NCBI RefSeq assembly: GCF_902626525.1
Contig: NZ_CACOFR010000005.1
Span: 44,409 to 108,408 of the forward strand
DNA length: 64,000 nucleotides
From: an uncultured Prochlorococcus sp.
Lineage (GTDB): Bacteria > Cyanobacteriota > Cyanobacteriia > PCC-6307 > Cyanobiaceae
Reading direction: 5' to 3'
In this document: piece by piece, positions 9,441 to 18,442 of the stretch
Layout: every line of letters begins with the position of its first letter
How positions within the stretch are numbered: position 1 is the first letter of the stretch
Made by a program: the position numbers and the translations under genes
Notes under the pieces: generated by a model
The model's database searches: none
Seen by the model: the letters and a program-made list of their open reading frames with translations, nothing else
What the model was told of the DNA's origin: nothing

Positions 9441-9998
9441 ATGGAACAATCCATTATTGAAAAAACAGTTAAAAACATCAAAGGTAGAAGCATATTTTTA
9501 ATAGGTATGATGGGTTGTGGCAAGTCACAAACAGGTTTGAAACTGGCTGAATTATTGCAGTATAAATACATTGATTTAGATTCATTAATAGAAAAGTTGG
9601 CCAAAAAAAATATTAATCAAATTTTTAATGATGAAGGAGAAGATAATTTCCGTGAATTAGAAGCAAACTGCCTCAAAGAAACTATCAAAATTCCTTCATT
9701 AGTAATATCAACTGGGGGAGGCATAGTTACCAAATCAGAAAACTGGGGAATCTTAAGACAGGGAATAATTGCTTGGATAGATCTCGATAAAAATGTTGCA
9801 ATTGATAGATTGAAAAATGAAATTGAAAATAGGCCACTACTTCAGGGAAAGAATCTAAATAATTTATATATGAGTATTTTTCAATCTCGAGAACATTTGT
9901 ATTCTCAAGCAGATTTAAGAATTAAGGTAAAAAGTGAAAATATTGAAGAAGTTGCTATGAAAATAATCAATGCAATTCATAAAGAAATAATCAGTTAA
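9441..9998 (+). CDS. aroK: Shikimate kinase
   Basis: A 185-residue cytosolic kinase that phosphorylates shikimate at the 3-hydroxyl using ATP in aromatic amino acid synthesis. Seen: the P-loop GMMGCGKS (residues 22-29), the DLDSLIEK shikimate-binding block, FRELEANCL, the STGGG motif (about residue 90) and R-P-L-L (NRPLLQGKNL). Length is typical. It is divergent from the PTPS gene with a 50-base gap. Its stop overlaps the stop of the convergent CRR7-like gene by 4 bases. Confidence 0.95.
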   Translation: MEQSIIEKTVKNIKGRSIFLIGMMGCGKSQTGLKLAELLQYKYIDLDSLIEKLAKKNINQIFNDEGEDNFRELEANCLKETIKIPSLVISTGGGIVTKSENWGILRQGIIAWIDLDKNVAIDRLKNEIENRPLLQGKNLNNLYMSIFQSREHLYSQADLRIKVKSENIEEVAMKIINAIHKEIIS

Positions 9999-10252
9999 TC
10001 TGATTCAATTCTTACTGCAAACCATTTGATAACGTATCCTGATTTTATTTCTAATTCATAAGTGCTTTCCAATAATTCTTCAAAAAATTCCTTATCAGGA
10101 TCTTCTATCTTTTGATATATTGTTTGTGTTTCTGTCTTACTAAGCCAATTCTTCAACCATAAAATTGCTTCTTCCTTTGATACAATTTTTTCTTTTGAAT
10201 ATGGCTCTAACAATACATAATGATCTGATGCTCTTATTAGTGGATTTGACAT
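9995..10252 (-). CDS. CRR7-like protein (chlororespiratory reduction 7)
   Basis: An 85-residue soluble acidic protein. The start resembles CRR7 proteins (YVLLEPYSKEKIVSKEEAI), and the end has an I-K-W-F-A-V-R-I-E block like the lQWYaVRLE end of that family. In plants CRR7 is needed for chloroplast NDH assembly; the cyanobacterial role is unclear. The presence of many ndh genes in the window fits but does not prove this. Its start ATG (10252) lies 1 base from the divergent start of the next gene (10254), so the promoters must overlap the neighbouring coding starts. Confidence 0.65.
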   Translation of the reverse strand: MSNPLIRASDHYVLLEPYSKEKIVSKEEAILWLKNWLSKTETQTIYQKIEDPDKEFFEELLESTYELEIKSGYVIKWFAVRIESD

Positions 10253-10253
10253 A

Positions 10254-10961
10254 ATGAAAATTCTTCTTGGATTAATTCTTTGCTTGACTTTTCAAGGAAT
10301 TTTTTTAGAAAGTGCTTTTGCTCTTGTAGATTCTAACGTAAGAGAGTTTTTGGAAAATCGGGTTACCCAATGGCCAGAAATATATTTACCAAATTTTAAA
10401 TTATCTGATACTTCTAAAGACTTAATTTATCCTGAGTGGTTCGAGGGAAATTGGCTCGTTACCTCTGAAGACATGATGAATGATTCAGAAGAGCCAGTTA
10501 TGTATAATGTAAATTTCTTTAAGAATGATTCAGATTTGATTGTTGGTAATCGTGCAAAGAATTCAGAGTCGATTGGAAAAGCAATATTTGGTGACCTTTT
10601 AATAAAGGTTGTAAATGATCCAGAATCAATTAATAATCAAATTACTTATTTAAAAGATGATTTTTATATTGATTCACGAATTACAAGGAGAAATCAGATC
10701 CAAGATAATGACATTTTTTTTGCAGATGAGCTCGTTATTCAAACAGCTCATAAACCGGGAGCTTCCAGGATCAATCAAGTAGAGACTATAAGTAAATTTC
10801 AAAAATGTTCCGAAGAAAAATTTGTAGGAAATGATTCACAGATGCCAGAAATCTGTGGAGTTCAATATGTTGCATCTTATGGTTCAAAAGTTGGTGATAC
10901 TTCTATCCAAGCTATTAAAACAAATAAATATAAATTGACTTTTGAATTCATTGGGAATTAG
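10254..10961 (+). CDS. Exported DUF6816-like protein
   Basis: A 235-residue protein with a clear N-terminal signal peptide (ILLGLILCLTFQGIFL, then ESAFA as a probable cleavage site near residue 23). The mature part contains WPEIYLPNF and LIYPEWFEGNWLVTSE, followed by beta-rich sequence. This pattern (W-P-x-x-x-L-P, then Y-P-x-W-F-x-G-x-W) matches a cyanobacterial/plastid family annotated as DUF6816. It is probably in the thylakoid lumen or periplasm. Function is unknown. Its 3' end overlaps the convergent GST-like gene by 14 bases. Confidence 0.65.
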   Translation: MKILLGLILCLTFQGIFLESAFALVDSNVREFLENRVTQWPEIYLPNFKLSDTSKDLIYPEWFEGNWLVTSEDMMNDSEEPVMYNVNFFKNDSDLIVGNRAKNSESIGKAIFGDLLIKVVNDPESINNQITYLKDDFYIDSRITRRNQIQDNDIFFADELVIQTAHKPGASRINQVETISKFQKCSEEKFVGNDSQMPEICGVQYVASYGSKVGDTSIQAIKTNKYKLTFEFIGN

Positions 10962-11673
10962 CGCTAAAAAGATATTCCTCTAAATTATTTCTCCACATGA
11001 AGAGATTTTCAAGATAAGGGTTATTTATATATTCTTGACTCCCTTCTCCTGAAAGAATTGGCCCTGCAGACTTTGGGAATTTAATAAGTGATAATTGAGC
11101 TGCAATTGAAATATCTGCAATTGATAAGCAATCCCCTACTAAATATTTTTTGTTAATTAAGGATTTTGATAAAGCTTCCAGTAATTTTTGAAGTTCTAAA
11201 TTATCTTTAGAAGATAAGACTACATTAGAGATTTTACTGAGATTTCCAAAAGGCAATTTATCAAAAATACTTTTAACTGAAGAGGGGATTTCATTTGGAA
11301 GCAATGCTGTTCTAAGCTGTGGATTTTCAATTGCAGATTTTATTAAAGCTTTTCTGCAAGTTGAAGCCATTGTAGTATCTGCCCAGTCTTCAATTAGCTT
11401 GCATTGTGCAAATAATATTGGGTCTTCAGGAAAGAGTGGATTATTATCATTTTTTTTATCTATGTATTCGCAAATAGTAGAGGAGTCATTAATTATTTGA
11501 TCATTGACATCGACTATTATAGGAACTTGTTTTTGACCTGATAATTTAAAGATTTCAAATTGACCAATTCCTGGTGTTACTTCTTCAACCCGATACTGTA
11601 GTTTTTTTGCATGTAGAGCCATTCTTGTTTTTAAACAAAAAGCACTATGCCTAAATTGATATAATGTAATCAT
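10948..11673 (-). CDS. Glutathione S-transferase family protein
   Basis: A 241-residue protein with an N-terminal thioredoxin-fold GST domain (YQFRHSAFCLKTRMAL at residues 5-20, QVPIIVD with the cis-proline, INDSSTICEYID) and a C-terminal helical domain (LVGDCLSIADISIAAQL, the conserved N-capping and hydrophobic staple region). Family members conjugate glutathione or act as thiol reductases; the substrate cannot be told from sequence. The S-A-F-C at the active-site position suggests a cysteine- or serine-type enzyme. Confidence 0.85.
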   Translation of the reverse strand: MITLYQFRHSAFCLKTRMALHAKKLQYRVEEVTPGIGQFEIFKLSGQKQVPIIVDVNDQIINDSSTICEYIDKKNDNNPLFPEDPILFAQCKLIEDWADTTMASTCRKALIKSAIENPQLRTALLPNEIPSSVKSIFDKLPFGNLSKISNVVLSSKDNLELQKLLEALSKSLINKKYLVGDCLSIADISIAAQLSLIKFPKSAGPILSGEGSQEYINNPYLENLFMWRNNLEEYLFSANSQ

Positions 11674-11727
11674 GCTGTTTAATGTTTGTTAAAACTTAGC
11701 TAAAAAAGTAATCAATTTGTGGAGCTA

Positions 11728-11937
11728 ATGGGCGAATTTTTTTCAAATGTTGCGAGATATCCTAAGTATTTAATATCTATTATTGCTGGAGGACTTGTTG
11801 CATTACTTGAACCTTTATTTAAGAATAGATCAAATCCACTAACAATAGTAGGTTTAATATCTTGTATTGTAAGTGCTTTCATAACTTTTTATTTTGTCTT
11901 GCACGCGATGACAACCCCATTAAATTTACGATCATAA
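11728..11937 (+). CDS. ycf33: Ycf33 / DUF751 family small membrane protein
   Basis: A 69-residue protein (from ATG 11728) beginning MGEFFSNVARYPKYLIS, the typical start of DUF751/Ycf33 proteins of cyanobacteria and algal plastids. Two hydrophobic helices follow (about residues 12-28 and 38-62). Function is not established. A GTG at 11719 is an alternative start adding three residues; I prefer the ATG because it matches the family and has GGAG just upstream (11721-11724). The stop overlaps the rbfA start by one base (TAATG). Confidence 0.78.
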   Translation: MGEFFSNVARYPKYLISIIAGGLVALLEPLFKNRSNPLTIVGLISCIVSAFITFYFVLHAMTTPLNLRS

Positions 11938-12329
11938 TGCCAAATAATTACCGTCTTGCAAAAGTTTCTTCTCTTTTGAAAAAAGAAATAACATTGATTT
12001 TGCAAAATGATGTGGACAATGATCTTATTAGAGAATATTTTGTAAATATTTCTAAGATTGATTTATCAGCTGATTTACAACACTGTAAAATTTATGTCAC
12101 TTCAACTGCAAAAGAGAAAGTAAGGAAAGAAATTGTTGAAAATTTGAATAATTCTAAAGGCTCCATAAGACATCAATTAGGAAAAAGAATAGAGATGAGA
12201 AGGGTTCCAGAGATAATTTTTAAAGATGATATTATTCTTGATAAAGGATTATCAGTTTTGAAACTTCTTGATGAATTAAAAATTAAAAATCAAGAAATCA
12301 ATGTTGAGGAAAACGATGAAAATAGTTGA
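11937..12329 (+). CDS. rbfA: Ribosome-binding factor A
   Basis: A 130-residue protein needed for late maturation of the 30S subunit and 16S rRNA 5' end. It has a KH-like fold: YRLAKVSSLLKKEITLIL at the N-terminus, then ISKIDLSADLQHCKIYV, IRHQLGKRIEMRRVPEIIF and DDIILDKGLSVLKLLDEL. I chose ATG 11937 because RbfA proteins begin at this point; reading farther upstream enters ycf33. It overlaps hemD by 14 bases, forming a ycf33-rbfA-hemD operon. Confidence 0.92.
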   Translation: MPNNYRLAKVSSLLKKEITLILQNDVDNDLIREYFVNISKIDLSADLQHCKIYVTSTAKEKVRKEIVENLNNSKGSIRHQLGKRIEMRRVPEIIFKDDIILDKGLSVLKLLDELKIKNQEINVEENDENS

Positions 12330-13113
12330 TCTACCTCTTGATCAAAAAAATATAATTATTACTCGATCAATAGAGGGGATACTGGATATTAAAAAAATAT
12401 TTATAAAAAAGGGAGCAAATATATATGATTTCCCTGCAATAAGTATTGGCGATCCTGATGACTTGAATCCTCTTGATGAAGCATTAAATCAAATAAATGA
12501 TTTTCATTGGATTATTTTTTCTAGTAGTAATGGGATTAAATTTGTAGATAAGAGGCTTAAATATTTGAATAGTTCTCTAAAAGAGTGTTCAAAAAAAATA
12601 AAAATCGCCGTAGTAGGTGAAAAAACTGCAAAAACTCTTGATGATTTTGGGATCAAGGCAGATTTTATACCTCCAGAATTTGTTGCCGAAAGTTTAATTA
12701 ATAATTTCCCAATATCAGGTTACGGACTACGTGTATTTTTGCCTAGAGTCCAAACAGGAGGAAGGGATTTCATCGCAAGTGAATTTAGAAAGGCTGGTTC
12801 TTGTGTATCGGAGGTTGCTGTATATGAAACTAGATGTCCTGATTCAATTCCAGAAGAAACAATTGATATTATTTCCAAGAGAAATGTCCATGCAATAATG
12901 TTCTCAAGTGGCAAAACCGTTTTAAATTCTGCTTTTTTACTAGAAAAAACGCTTGGTAAAGATTGGTTGAAATATTTGGATCAAACTAAATTGTTAACTA
13001 TTGGACCTCAAACAACAAAAATGTGTAAAAAGATTTTTGGCAGAGTTGATAGTCAGGCAAAAAAATTTACTTTTGAGGGAATACTAGATGAAGCAATTAA
13101 TATTTTTAGTTAG
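12316..13113 (+). CDS. hemD: Uroporphyrinogen-III synthase
   Basis: A 265-residue enzyme that cyclises hydroxymethylbilane to uroporphyrinogen III in heme and chlorophyll synthesis. The family is weakly conserved, but the fold blocks are present: IIITRSIEGI, IIFSSSNGIKF (S-S-x-N-G), IAVVGEKTAKTL, FLPRVQTGGRDF, VAVYETR, AIMFSSGKTVLNSAF and LLTIGPQTTKMC. I start at ATG 12316, which has GAGG 6 bases upstream; an in-frame ATG at 12301 would add five residues. It is convergent with the SRPBCC gene, overlapping by 8 bases. Confidence 0.88.
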   Translation: MKIVDLPLDQKNIIITRSIEGILDIKKIFIKKGANIYDFPAISIGDPDDLNPLDEALNQINDFHWIIFSSSNGIKFVDKRLKYLNSSLKECSKKIKIAVVGEKTAKTLDDFGIKADFIPPEFVAESLINNFPISGYGLRVFLPRVQTGGRDFIASEFRKAGSCVSEVAVYETRCPDSIPEETIDIISKRNVHAIMFSSGKTVLNSAFLLEKTLGKDWLKYLDQTKLLTIGPQTTKMCKKIFGRVDSQAKKFTFEGILDEAINIFS

Positions 13114-13576
13114 AAAAATCTTTTTTATAATTCTTTTCAACTAATTCTTTAAACCTATCAATATTAGCCTGTAATTCTTTCGTAACCATTTTACCCAAAA
13201 TATTCTCTTCCATAAGCCGAGCAATCATTTTTGGCAGCTCATAAGATATTGCTAAATTTACTGTTGTGATTTGATCACTTTTGCTCTCGAAAACTACTGA
13301 CCCCTCAGTTGGTAAACCTCCTATAGATTTCCATTTAAGTTTACTTTTTTCGATCCTTTCAATAATTTGAGCTTTCCATTTAAATCTAAAACCATTTGCA
13401 GCTAACGTCCATTCTGTTAAATCTGGTAATGTTGTGGTTTCTTCCTCAACTGTTTTTACAGATTCAATCCAACTCATCCAAAGTGACATTGAGTCTAAAT
13501 CACTCCATGTATTCCAAACGTTTTCAAGAGGCGCATTAACTATAGTGATTACGTCATGTTTTAGCCAAGTACCCAT
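13106..13576 (-). CDS. SRPBCC (START-like/cyclase-dehydrase) family protein
   Basis: A 156-residue soluble protein of the SRPBCC hydrophobic-ligand-binding fold. The N-terminus (IVNAPLENVWNTWSDLDSM) and the following W-x-x-W-I-E-S-V segment are typical of the polyketide cyclase/dehydrase-like branch. It begins 3 bases after zds ends on the same strand, and this cyclase-like partner next to zeta-carotene desaturase is common in cyanobacteria. A role in binding a carotenoid or isoprenoid lipid is a guess from this neighbour. No catalytic residues can be assigned. Confidence 0.8.
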   Translation of the reverse strand: MGTWLKHDVITIVNAPLENVWNTWSDLDSMSLWMSWIESVKTVEEETTTLPDLTEWTLAANGFRFKWKAQIIERIEKSKLKWKSIGGLPTEGSVVFESKSDQITTVNLAISYELPKMIARLMEENILGKMVTKELQANIDRFKELVEKNYKKDFSN

Positions 13577-13579
13577 CAG

Positions 13580-15037
13580 TTAACTTACGGCTAGATTTTT
13601 TGCTAATTCGGCTTTCTTTTCTAAAATTGCCGCAGCAGCTAAATGACCACTCATTGTAGCTCCCTCCATAGAGTCTATGTAATCTTGTTTTGTATAACTT
13701 CCTGCCATAAAAAAGTTAGATATGGATGTTTTTTGATCAGGCCTAAATAGATCCATACCAGGCGATTCTCTATAAAGAGATTGAGGGATTTTCACAACGT
13801 TACTCCAAAGCAATTTAAGATTTTCTGAAGATGGGAATAGACGGCGAACTTCTTTATCTATTTCTTTCGTGATTATTTCTGTAGATCTTCCCATCCATTT
13901 ATCACCAGGAGTTAAAACACATTGGAGCAGTGATCCCATATTTTTTTTCCTGTAATCTGCTGGACTTGTTAGTGCTAAATCTGCAAAACAACTGAAAGAT
14001 GCATCAGCAGAATATAGCAGGTTATCTAGTCCAGAAGGGGAGTTTCCAGTATTTTTATTATTTTGTAATTCAGTGACCCAACCATCGTATCTTAATTGGA
14101 TCGTTGCAACTGCTACTGCTCTAAGTTTTTTTAAACCTTCAAATTCTTTAAATCGATACCATTCTTTTGGAATGATTTTTTTTATTCCAGGCACATCACA
14201 TGCTGCTAGAAATTTATCGGCAAAAATCGTCTTGGTTCCTTTAGGAGAAGATATTTTTAATTGATTAACAAAGTAAGAGGCATTTTCCTTTTGGTAAATA
14301 ATTTCTTCTACCTTGTGATTTAAGTGGATTTTGCACCCTTTGTTTCTGATGTAATCGACAATGGGTTGGGTTAGCCATTTATGAGGAGAGCCTTTTAAAA
14401 GATTAAGTTTGGAAGCTTCAGTTTTTGAAGCAAACATCATGAAGATGGTAAGCATACATCTTGCTGAAATATCTTTGCAATTAATAAAACCTAAAGCATA
14501 AGCTATTGGATCCCACATTCTCTCTAAACTTTTTTTACTTCCACCATGATTTAAAAACCATTCTTTAAAACTAATCCTGTCTAGATCTCTGATAATTTTC
14601 ATTGCGCCTTCATAATCTATCAATCCTCTAACTATTGGACTAGTACCTAAAGCTAGAGCATTTCGTAACTTGTCTATCCAAGTAAGTTGTTCAGTTGTAA
14701 AAAAAGCCTTTAGTCCATTAAATGGTGCCCCTAAAGGAAATCTAAAATCTAGAGATTTCAAATTACCACCGTTGTTTATGAATAAATGAGTATGATCTTT
14801 TGGGAGTAAATTATCCAAAGCCCCCACTTTTTTCATTAATTTAAAAAGATTTGCATAATTATAAAAAAATACGTGTAAACCCATCTCTATATGGTTACCA
14901 TCCTTATCTTCCCAACTACCTACTTTACCTCCCCAAAAAGATCTGCTTTCGTAAATTTCTACTTCGTGACCTTCATCAACTAGATTTACTGCTGCTGTAA
15001 GCCCAGCCAACCCAGAACCAACTATTGCAATTTTCAC
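13580..15037 (-). CDS. zds: 9,9'-di-cis-zeta-carotene desaturase
   Basis: A 485-residue FAD-dependent enzyme (also called CrtQ) that introduces two double bases' worth of desaturation into zeta-carotene, giving neurosporene and then cis-lycopene. Seen: the dinucleotide-binding [15 protein letters not shown] at residues 4-18, the [16 protein letters not shown] block, [33 protein letters not shown], and the C-terminal [19 protein letters not shown]. These are plant-type Zds features, not bacterial CrtI. The start is GTG 15037. It is divergent from the A-type Fe-S gene. Confidence 0.95.
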   Translation of the reverse strand: MKIAIVGSGLAGLTAAVNLVDEGHEVEIYESRSFWGGKVGSWEDKDGNHIEMGLHVFFYNYANLFKLMKKVGALDNLLPKDHTHLFINNGGNLKSLDFRFPLGAPFNGLKAFFTTEQLTWIDKLRNALALGTSPIVRGLIDYEGAMKIIRDLDRISFKEWFLNHGGSKKSLERMWDPIAYALGFINCKDISARCMLTIFMMFASKTEASKLNLLKGSPHKWLTQPIVDYIRNKGCKIHLNHKVEEIIYQKENASYFVNQLKISSPKGTKTIFADKFLAACDVPGIKKIIPKEWYRFKEFEGLKKLRAVAVATIQLRYDGWVTELQNNKNTGNSPSGLDNLLYSADASFSCFADLALTSPADYRKKNMGSLLQCVLTPGDKWMGRSTEIITKEIDKEVRRLFPSSENLKLLWSNVVKIPQSLYRESPGMDLFRPDQKTSISNFFMAGSYTKQDYIDSMEGATMSGHLAAAAILEKKAELAKNLAVS

Positions 15038-15135
15038 TTTTTCTTAGAATTATAACAAATCAAGTTTGGATATTGTTTGTTCTATGCATACTATCGATTA
15101 AGTTTTTATATTATAAATAGTAGATATCTTTGTTT

Positions 15136-15528
15136 ATGGAGAATTTAAAAGTTAAACAAGAAATTACAAATTCTGATGATGGGAAAGGAATCTTAATTAC
15201 AGATGATGCTATTGAGCAAATTTCACATTTATTGAAAGGACAAAATGATAAAAAAGCGTTAAGAGTGGGTGTAAGATCAGGTGGATGTAGTGGAATGAGT
15301 TATACGATGGATTTTATAGAAAATAAAGAAATTAATTCTGATGATAAAGTTTATGATTATTCATTAAATTCAGATCAAAGCTTTCAAGTTGTGTGTGATC
15401 CTAAGAGCCTCTTGTATATTTACGGAATGCAATTAGATTTTAGTAAAGAATTAATAGGAGGTGGCTTTAATTTTGTAAATCCCAATGCTTCCCAAACTTG
15501 TGGTTGTGGAAGCTCTTTTGCAGTTTAA
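15136..15528 (+). CDS. A-type iron-sulfur cluster carrier (IscA/SufA family)
   Basis: A 130-residue protein from ATG 15136. It carries the three conserved cysteines of A-type carriers: C51 in SGGCSGMSY and C122/C124 in CGCGSSF at the C-terminus. It delivers or binds Fe-S clusters in the cytosol. A TTG at 15130 is an alternative start adding two residues. It is followed 6 bases later by a TPR gene. SufA and IscA cannot be told apart from this sequence alone. Confidence 0.9.
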   Translation: MENLKVKQEITNSDDGKGILITDDAIEQISHLLKGQNDKKALRVGVRSGGCSGMSYTMDFIENKEINSDDKVYDYSLNSDQSFQVVCDPKSLLYIYGMQLDFSKELIGGGFNFVNPNASQTCGCGSSFAV

Positions 15529-15534
15529 ATAATA

Positions 15535-15963
15535 ATGAATAACGAAATTAATCCTATAGAAGAGGATTTTAATCGAGCTCTATCAAAATATAAAGATGGG
15601 CAAGATTTAATTCCTATTGCTCAGGATTTTCAAAATATAATACAGCAGATACCAAATCATTTTGCAGCTTGGACTTGCTTATCATGGCTTCAACTACTTT
15701 TAAAGAATAATGAAGAAGCTTTGGTAGCTGCCAGACAAGCTGTTCGATTAAATCAGCAAGATCCACAAGCAAGAATGAATTTATCATTAGCCCTTTTGGC
15801 AACTAAAAACAAAGGTGTCAGGGATCATGTTGAGCTAATAAAAAAAATGACTTTGATGATGCCAGATGTTAAAAGTGAATTGAAAGAATCTGTTGCAGAC
15901 GGTTTTAGTAGATATCCAGATTGGCCTGAATTAACCAAATTTGAAAAATGGTTGGAATTTTAA
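15535..15963 (+). CDS. Small TPR-repeat protein
   Basis: A 142-residue soluble helical protein. Residues about 25-95 read as two tetratricopeptide repeats (HFAAWTCLSWLQLLLKN, EEALVAARQAVRLNQQDP, ARMNLSLALLATKN), with the small and aromatic residues at TPR positions. TPRs mediate protein-protein contacts; the partner is unknown. It lies between the A-type Fe-S carrier and the LpxB-related gene, 6 bases after the first and about 1 base before the second. Confidence 0.75.
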   Translation: MNNEINPIEEDFNRALSKYKDGQDLIPIAQDFQNIIQQIPNHFAAWTCLSWLQLLLKNNEEALVAARQAVRLNQQDPQARMNLSLALLATKNKGVRDHVELIKKMTLMMPDVKSELKESVADGFSRYPDWPELTKFEKWLEF

Positions 15964-15964
15964 A

Positions 15965-17167
15965 TTGTCCAGAATTTTATTATTGAGTAATGGTCATGGA
16001 GAAGATCTATCAGGAAGCTTGATAGCTAAGCAATTACTAAAGAGTGGTTATTCTGTAGATGCTTTGCCTATTGTCGGGAAAGGAAATTTTTATGAAAAAG
16101 AAAAAATAAAGATTATTGGCAAAACTAAAGAATTTAGTACTGGTGGCATTGGCTACAATTCTTTTAAGGGAAGATTAAATGAGATATTTGGAGGAGAAAT
16201 AATTTATCTCTTAAAGAGATTATATTTAGTTTATAAAATAAGAAAAAAATATAATTACTTTTTTGTAGTTGGAGACATTGTACCAATATTTTTTGCATGG
16301 TTATGTAAAAAAGATTTTTTTACGTATTTAGTCGCCTATTCAAGTCATTATGAAGGGAAGTTAAAATTACCATGGCCCTCGAAATTTTTTTTGCTGTCAA
16401 AAAAGGCAAAAAAAATATACACAAGAGATTTTCTTACGGCGAATGATTTAACTTTGCAATTAAAAAAGGAAGTATCCTTTTTAGGCAATCCATTTATGGA
16501 TAAGTTTAATTTTAAAAATAAAGAGTTAAAGAAATCTGACTTTAGTATTGGACTATTTCCAGGGAGTAGATTTCCTGAGATTTTAGAAAATTTAGTTTTG
16601 ATTTTAGAGGTATTAGAGGATCTTTCAAATTGTTCTTATTTTCAAAAAATTGAATTTAATTTTGCAATAGTTAATTCTCTATCTTCATCAAAGATAATGG
16701 ATATATTCAAAAATAGAAAATGGATATATTTAGAAAAAATTAATGAGAAGAATCTCTTTAAATTTCAATATAAATGTTTAAAGGTGAATTTATACTGGAA
16801 TAATTTTGACGAAATCTTGTTGAAAAGTAAATGCTGTATAAGTATGACAGGAACCGCAGCAGAGCAAGCAATTGGATTAGGAAAACCAGTTATTCAAATT
16901 GAAGGTAAAGGTCCACAATTTACAAAATCTTTTGCAGAGGCTCAAAGACGATTGCTTGGTAAATATGTTTTTTGTGCCAGTAATTTTGAAAATAAAAAAG
17001 ATCAAATTAATCAGACAATTAACTTGATCATTAAATTAATATATCTAATTAAGCTAAATAAAAATTTTTTGATTTCATGTAATGAAAATGCAAAAAAAAG
17101 ACTAGGTGAAAATAAAGCTTGTATTAAGATGGTGGATAATATGAATTTTGTCATTAAAAATGACTAA
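15965..17167 (+). CDS. Lipid-A-disaccharide synthase-related protein (TIGR03492 family)
   Basis: About 400 residues. The N-terminus ILLLSNGHGEDLSGSLIA matches the conserved start of the cyanobacterial TIGR03492 family, distantly related to LpxB glycosyltransferases. Further blocks are FVVGDIVPIFFAWL, LGNPFMDKF, IGLFPGSRFPEIL and, near the C-terminus, MTGTAAEQAIGLGKPVIQI, the nucleotide-sugar-binding half of a GT-B fold. The acceptor is unknown. I start at TTG 15965 because the family starts here; another in-frame TTG at 15941 would overlap the TPR gene. Confidence 0.78.
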   Translation: MSRILLLSNGHGEDLSGSLIAKQLLKSGYSVDALPIVGKGNFYEKEKIKIIGKTKEFSTGGIGYNSFKGRLNEIFGGEIIYLLKRLYLVYKIRKKYNYFFVVGDIVPIFFAWLCKKDFFTYLVAYSSHYEGKLKLPWPSKFFLLSKKAKKIYTRDFLTANDLTLQLKKEVSFLGNPFMDKFNFKNKELKKSDFSIGLFPGSRFPEILENLVLILEVLEDLSNCSYFQKIEFNFAIVNSLSSSKIMDIFKNRKWIYLEKINEKNLFKFQYKCLKVNLYWNNFDEILLKSKCCISMTGTAAEQAIGLGKPVIQIEGKGPQFTKSFAEAQRRLLGKYVFCASNFENKKDQINQTINLIIKLIYLIKLNKNFLISCNENAKKRLGENKACIKMVDNMNFVIKND

Positions 17168-17429
17168 GGAAAATATTCAAAATAAAATAAAACAAATTAT
17201 CGATAATTTGTTGTTAATAAACTTATTTACAGTAATTTTTTTTTCAATATTTTTTGTTTTTGCAATAATTATGCAATTAAATGGAATATTTATTTTTATT
17301 GATATTATTCAGAAAGTTTGGAATCCTCTTGTAGTTCCACTAATAACAATTCTAATTATTGGTGCTCTAGTAAACGGTATTAATTCTTGGTGGATGCGTA
17401 AATTGCTTTCTCAAGAAGAGGATATTTAA
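17160..17429 (+). CDS. Small two-helix membrane protein of unknown function
   Basis: An 89-residue protein from ATG 17160, which overlaps the stop of the LpxB-related gene by 8 bases. It has two hydrophobic helices (about residues 18-42 and 52-74), a charged N-terminus and a C-terminal tail ending SQEEDI. I do not recognise a family. Overlap with the upstream gene suggests translational coupling. The last 50 bases are shared with the 3' end of the convergent epimerase gene, an unusually long antiparallel overlap. Confidence 0.6.
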   Translation: MTKENIQNKIKQIIDNLLLINLFTVIFFSIFFVFAIIMQLNGIFIFIDIIQKVWNPLVVPLITILIIGALVNGINSWWMRKLLSQEEDI

Positions 17430-18306
17430 AATAAAAATTTTTAAGTTTACTGCTCACTACTTTTTGACCTTCTAATACAACTTTTGCTCCATCTCCTAAT
17501 AATATTTTTAGAACTGCTCCCGGTACTGGCAGTAGATTTGGTCTATTTAGGCATTTGCCTATAGTTTTAGAAAAATCCTTCATTAATACTGGCTTTGGTG
17601 CAACAGCATTAAATACACCTGAATACTTTTTATCAACTAATGCCTTAGTTATTAATGCACATAAATCACTTCTATGAATCCAACTCATCCATTGCATACC
17701 ATCTCCAATTGGCCCACCTAATCCAATTTTAAATACAGGAAGCATTTTCCCTAATGCTCCTCCATCTGCCTCCAAAACAATTCCAATTCTAAAAATAACT
17801 AATCTTGAGAATAATGGTTTTTTATTTGCAGCTGCTTCCCATTGATTGCAAAGATTAGCTAAAAAGTCTTTCCCTACAGTACTATTTTCTGTAAATTCAT
17901 CAGACAAACTTGTCCCGTAATAACCTATTGCTGATCCATTTACAATAACTTTTGGGTTAATTTTGAAATTTTTAAGAGTATTCATCATGAATCTAGTTGT
18001 ATTGACTCTACTATTTTCAATCTCCTTTTTTTGTAAAACAGTCCATTTTTTTTCTGCTATGGGTTCTCCCATTAAGTTAATAATTCCCTCTGTTTCTCTT
18101 AAAATATTTAGAAGATTTTCGTTATTCCAGTTTTTTTCTATTGATAAATCTATTTGAAGAAATTTGAATTTATTGAAATCTAAATCAACCTTTAATTTAT
18201 TTATAGGTTTTCTACTTACAATATATAACTCGTGATTCTCATTAAGTAGTGTTGGTACTAATTCTTTACCAACAAATCCAGTACAGCCAAGTAATAGGAT
18301 ACGCAT
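17380..18306 (-). CDS. TIGR01777 family NAD-dependent epimerase/dehydratase-like protein
   Basis: A 308-residue extended short-chain dehydrogenase/reductase. The N-terminus MRILLLGCTGFVGKELVP is the glycine-rich NAD(P)-binding motif, with GIINLMGEPIAEKKWT, then VNGSAIGYYG (catalytic tyrosine region), FRIGIVLEADGGALGKMLP and MSWIHRSDLCALI. These match the TIGR01777/YfcH family (relatives: plant GC1/SulA-like proteins). The substrate is unknown. The 3' end overlaps the small membrane protein gene by 50 bases. Confidence 0.85.
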   Translation of the reverse strand: MRILLLGCTGFVGKELVPTLLNENHELYIVSRKPINKLKVDLDFNKFKFLQIDLSIEKNWNNENLLNILRETEGIINLMGEPIAEKKWTVLQKKEIENSRVNTTRFMMNTLKNFKINPKVIVNGSAIGYYGTSLSDEFTENSTVGKDFLANLCNQWEAAANKKPLFSRLVIFRIGIVLEADGGALGKMLPVFKIGLGGPIGDGMQWMSWIHRSDLCALITKALVDKKYSGVFNAVAPKPVLMKDFSKTIGKCLNRPNLLPVPGAVLKILLGDGAKVVLEGQKVVSSKLKNFYFKYPLLEKAIYASTKN

Positions 18307-18407
18307 ATTTAATATATATTTATAGTTAAAGGCTATTAAATTTTTTAGAAGTTTGTAATTATTATTCTGTAATCAGTTTTTTAAAATATTTATCAAACAA
18401 GTTTTTG

Positions 18408-18413
18408 TATAAT
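18408..18413 (+). promoter_or_regulatory. -10 promoter element for ndhO
   Basis: A perfect TATAAT preceded by TTTTTG, 30 bases upstream of the ndhO ATG, in the 136-base gap between divergent genes. No convincing -35 box is seen, which is common in this group. Inferred from sequence only. Confidence 0.5.
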
Positions 18414-18442
18414 AAATTTCAAATAACTTCTTTGACTTTATT

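Noticed and set aside
9413-9604. 63-codon minus-strand frame opposite aroK
   Set aside because: Antisense shadow of the shikimate kinase P-loop region; no independent support.
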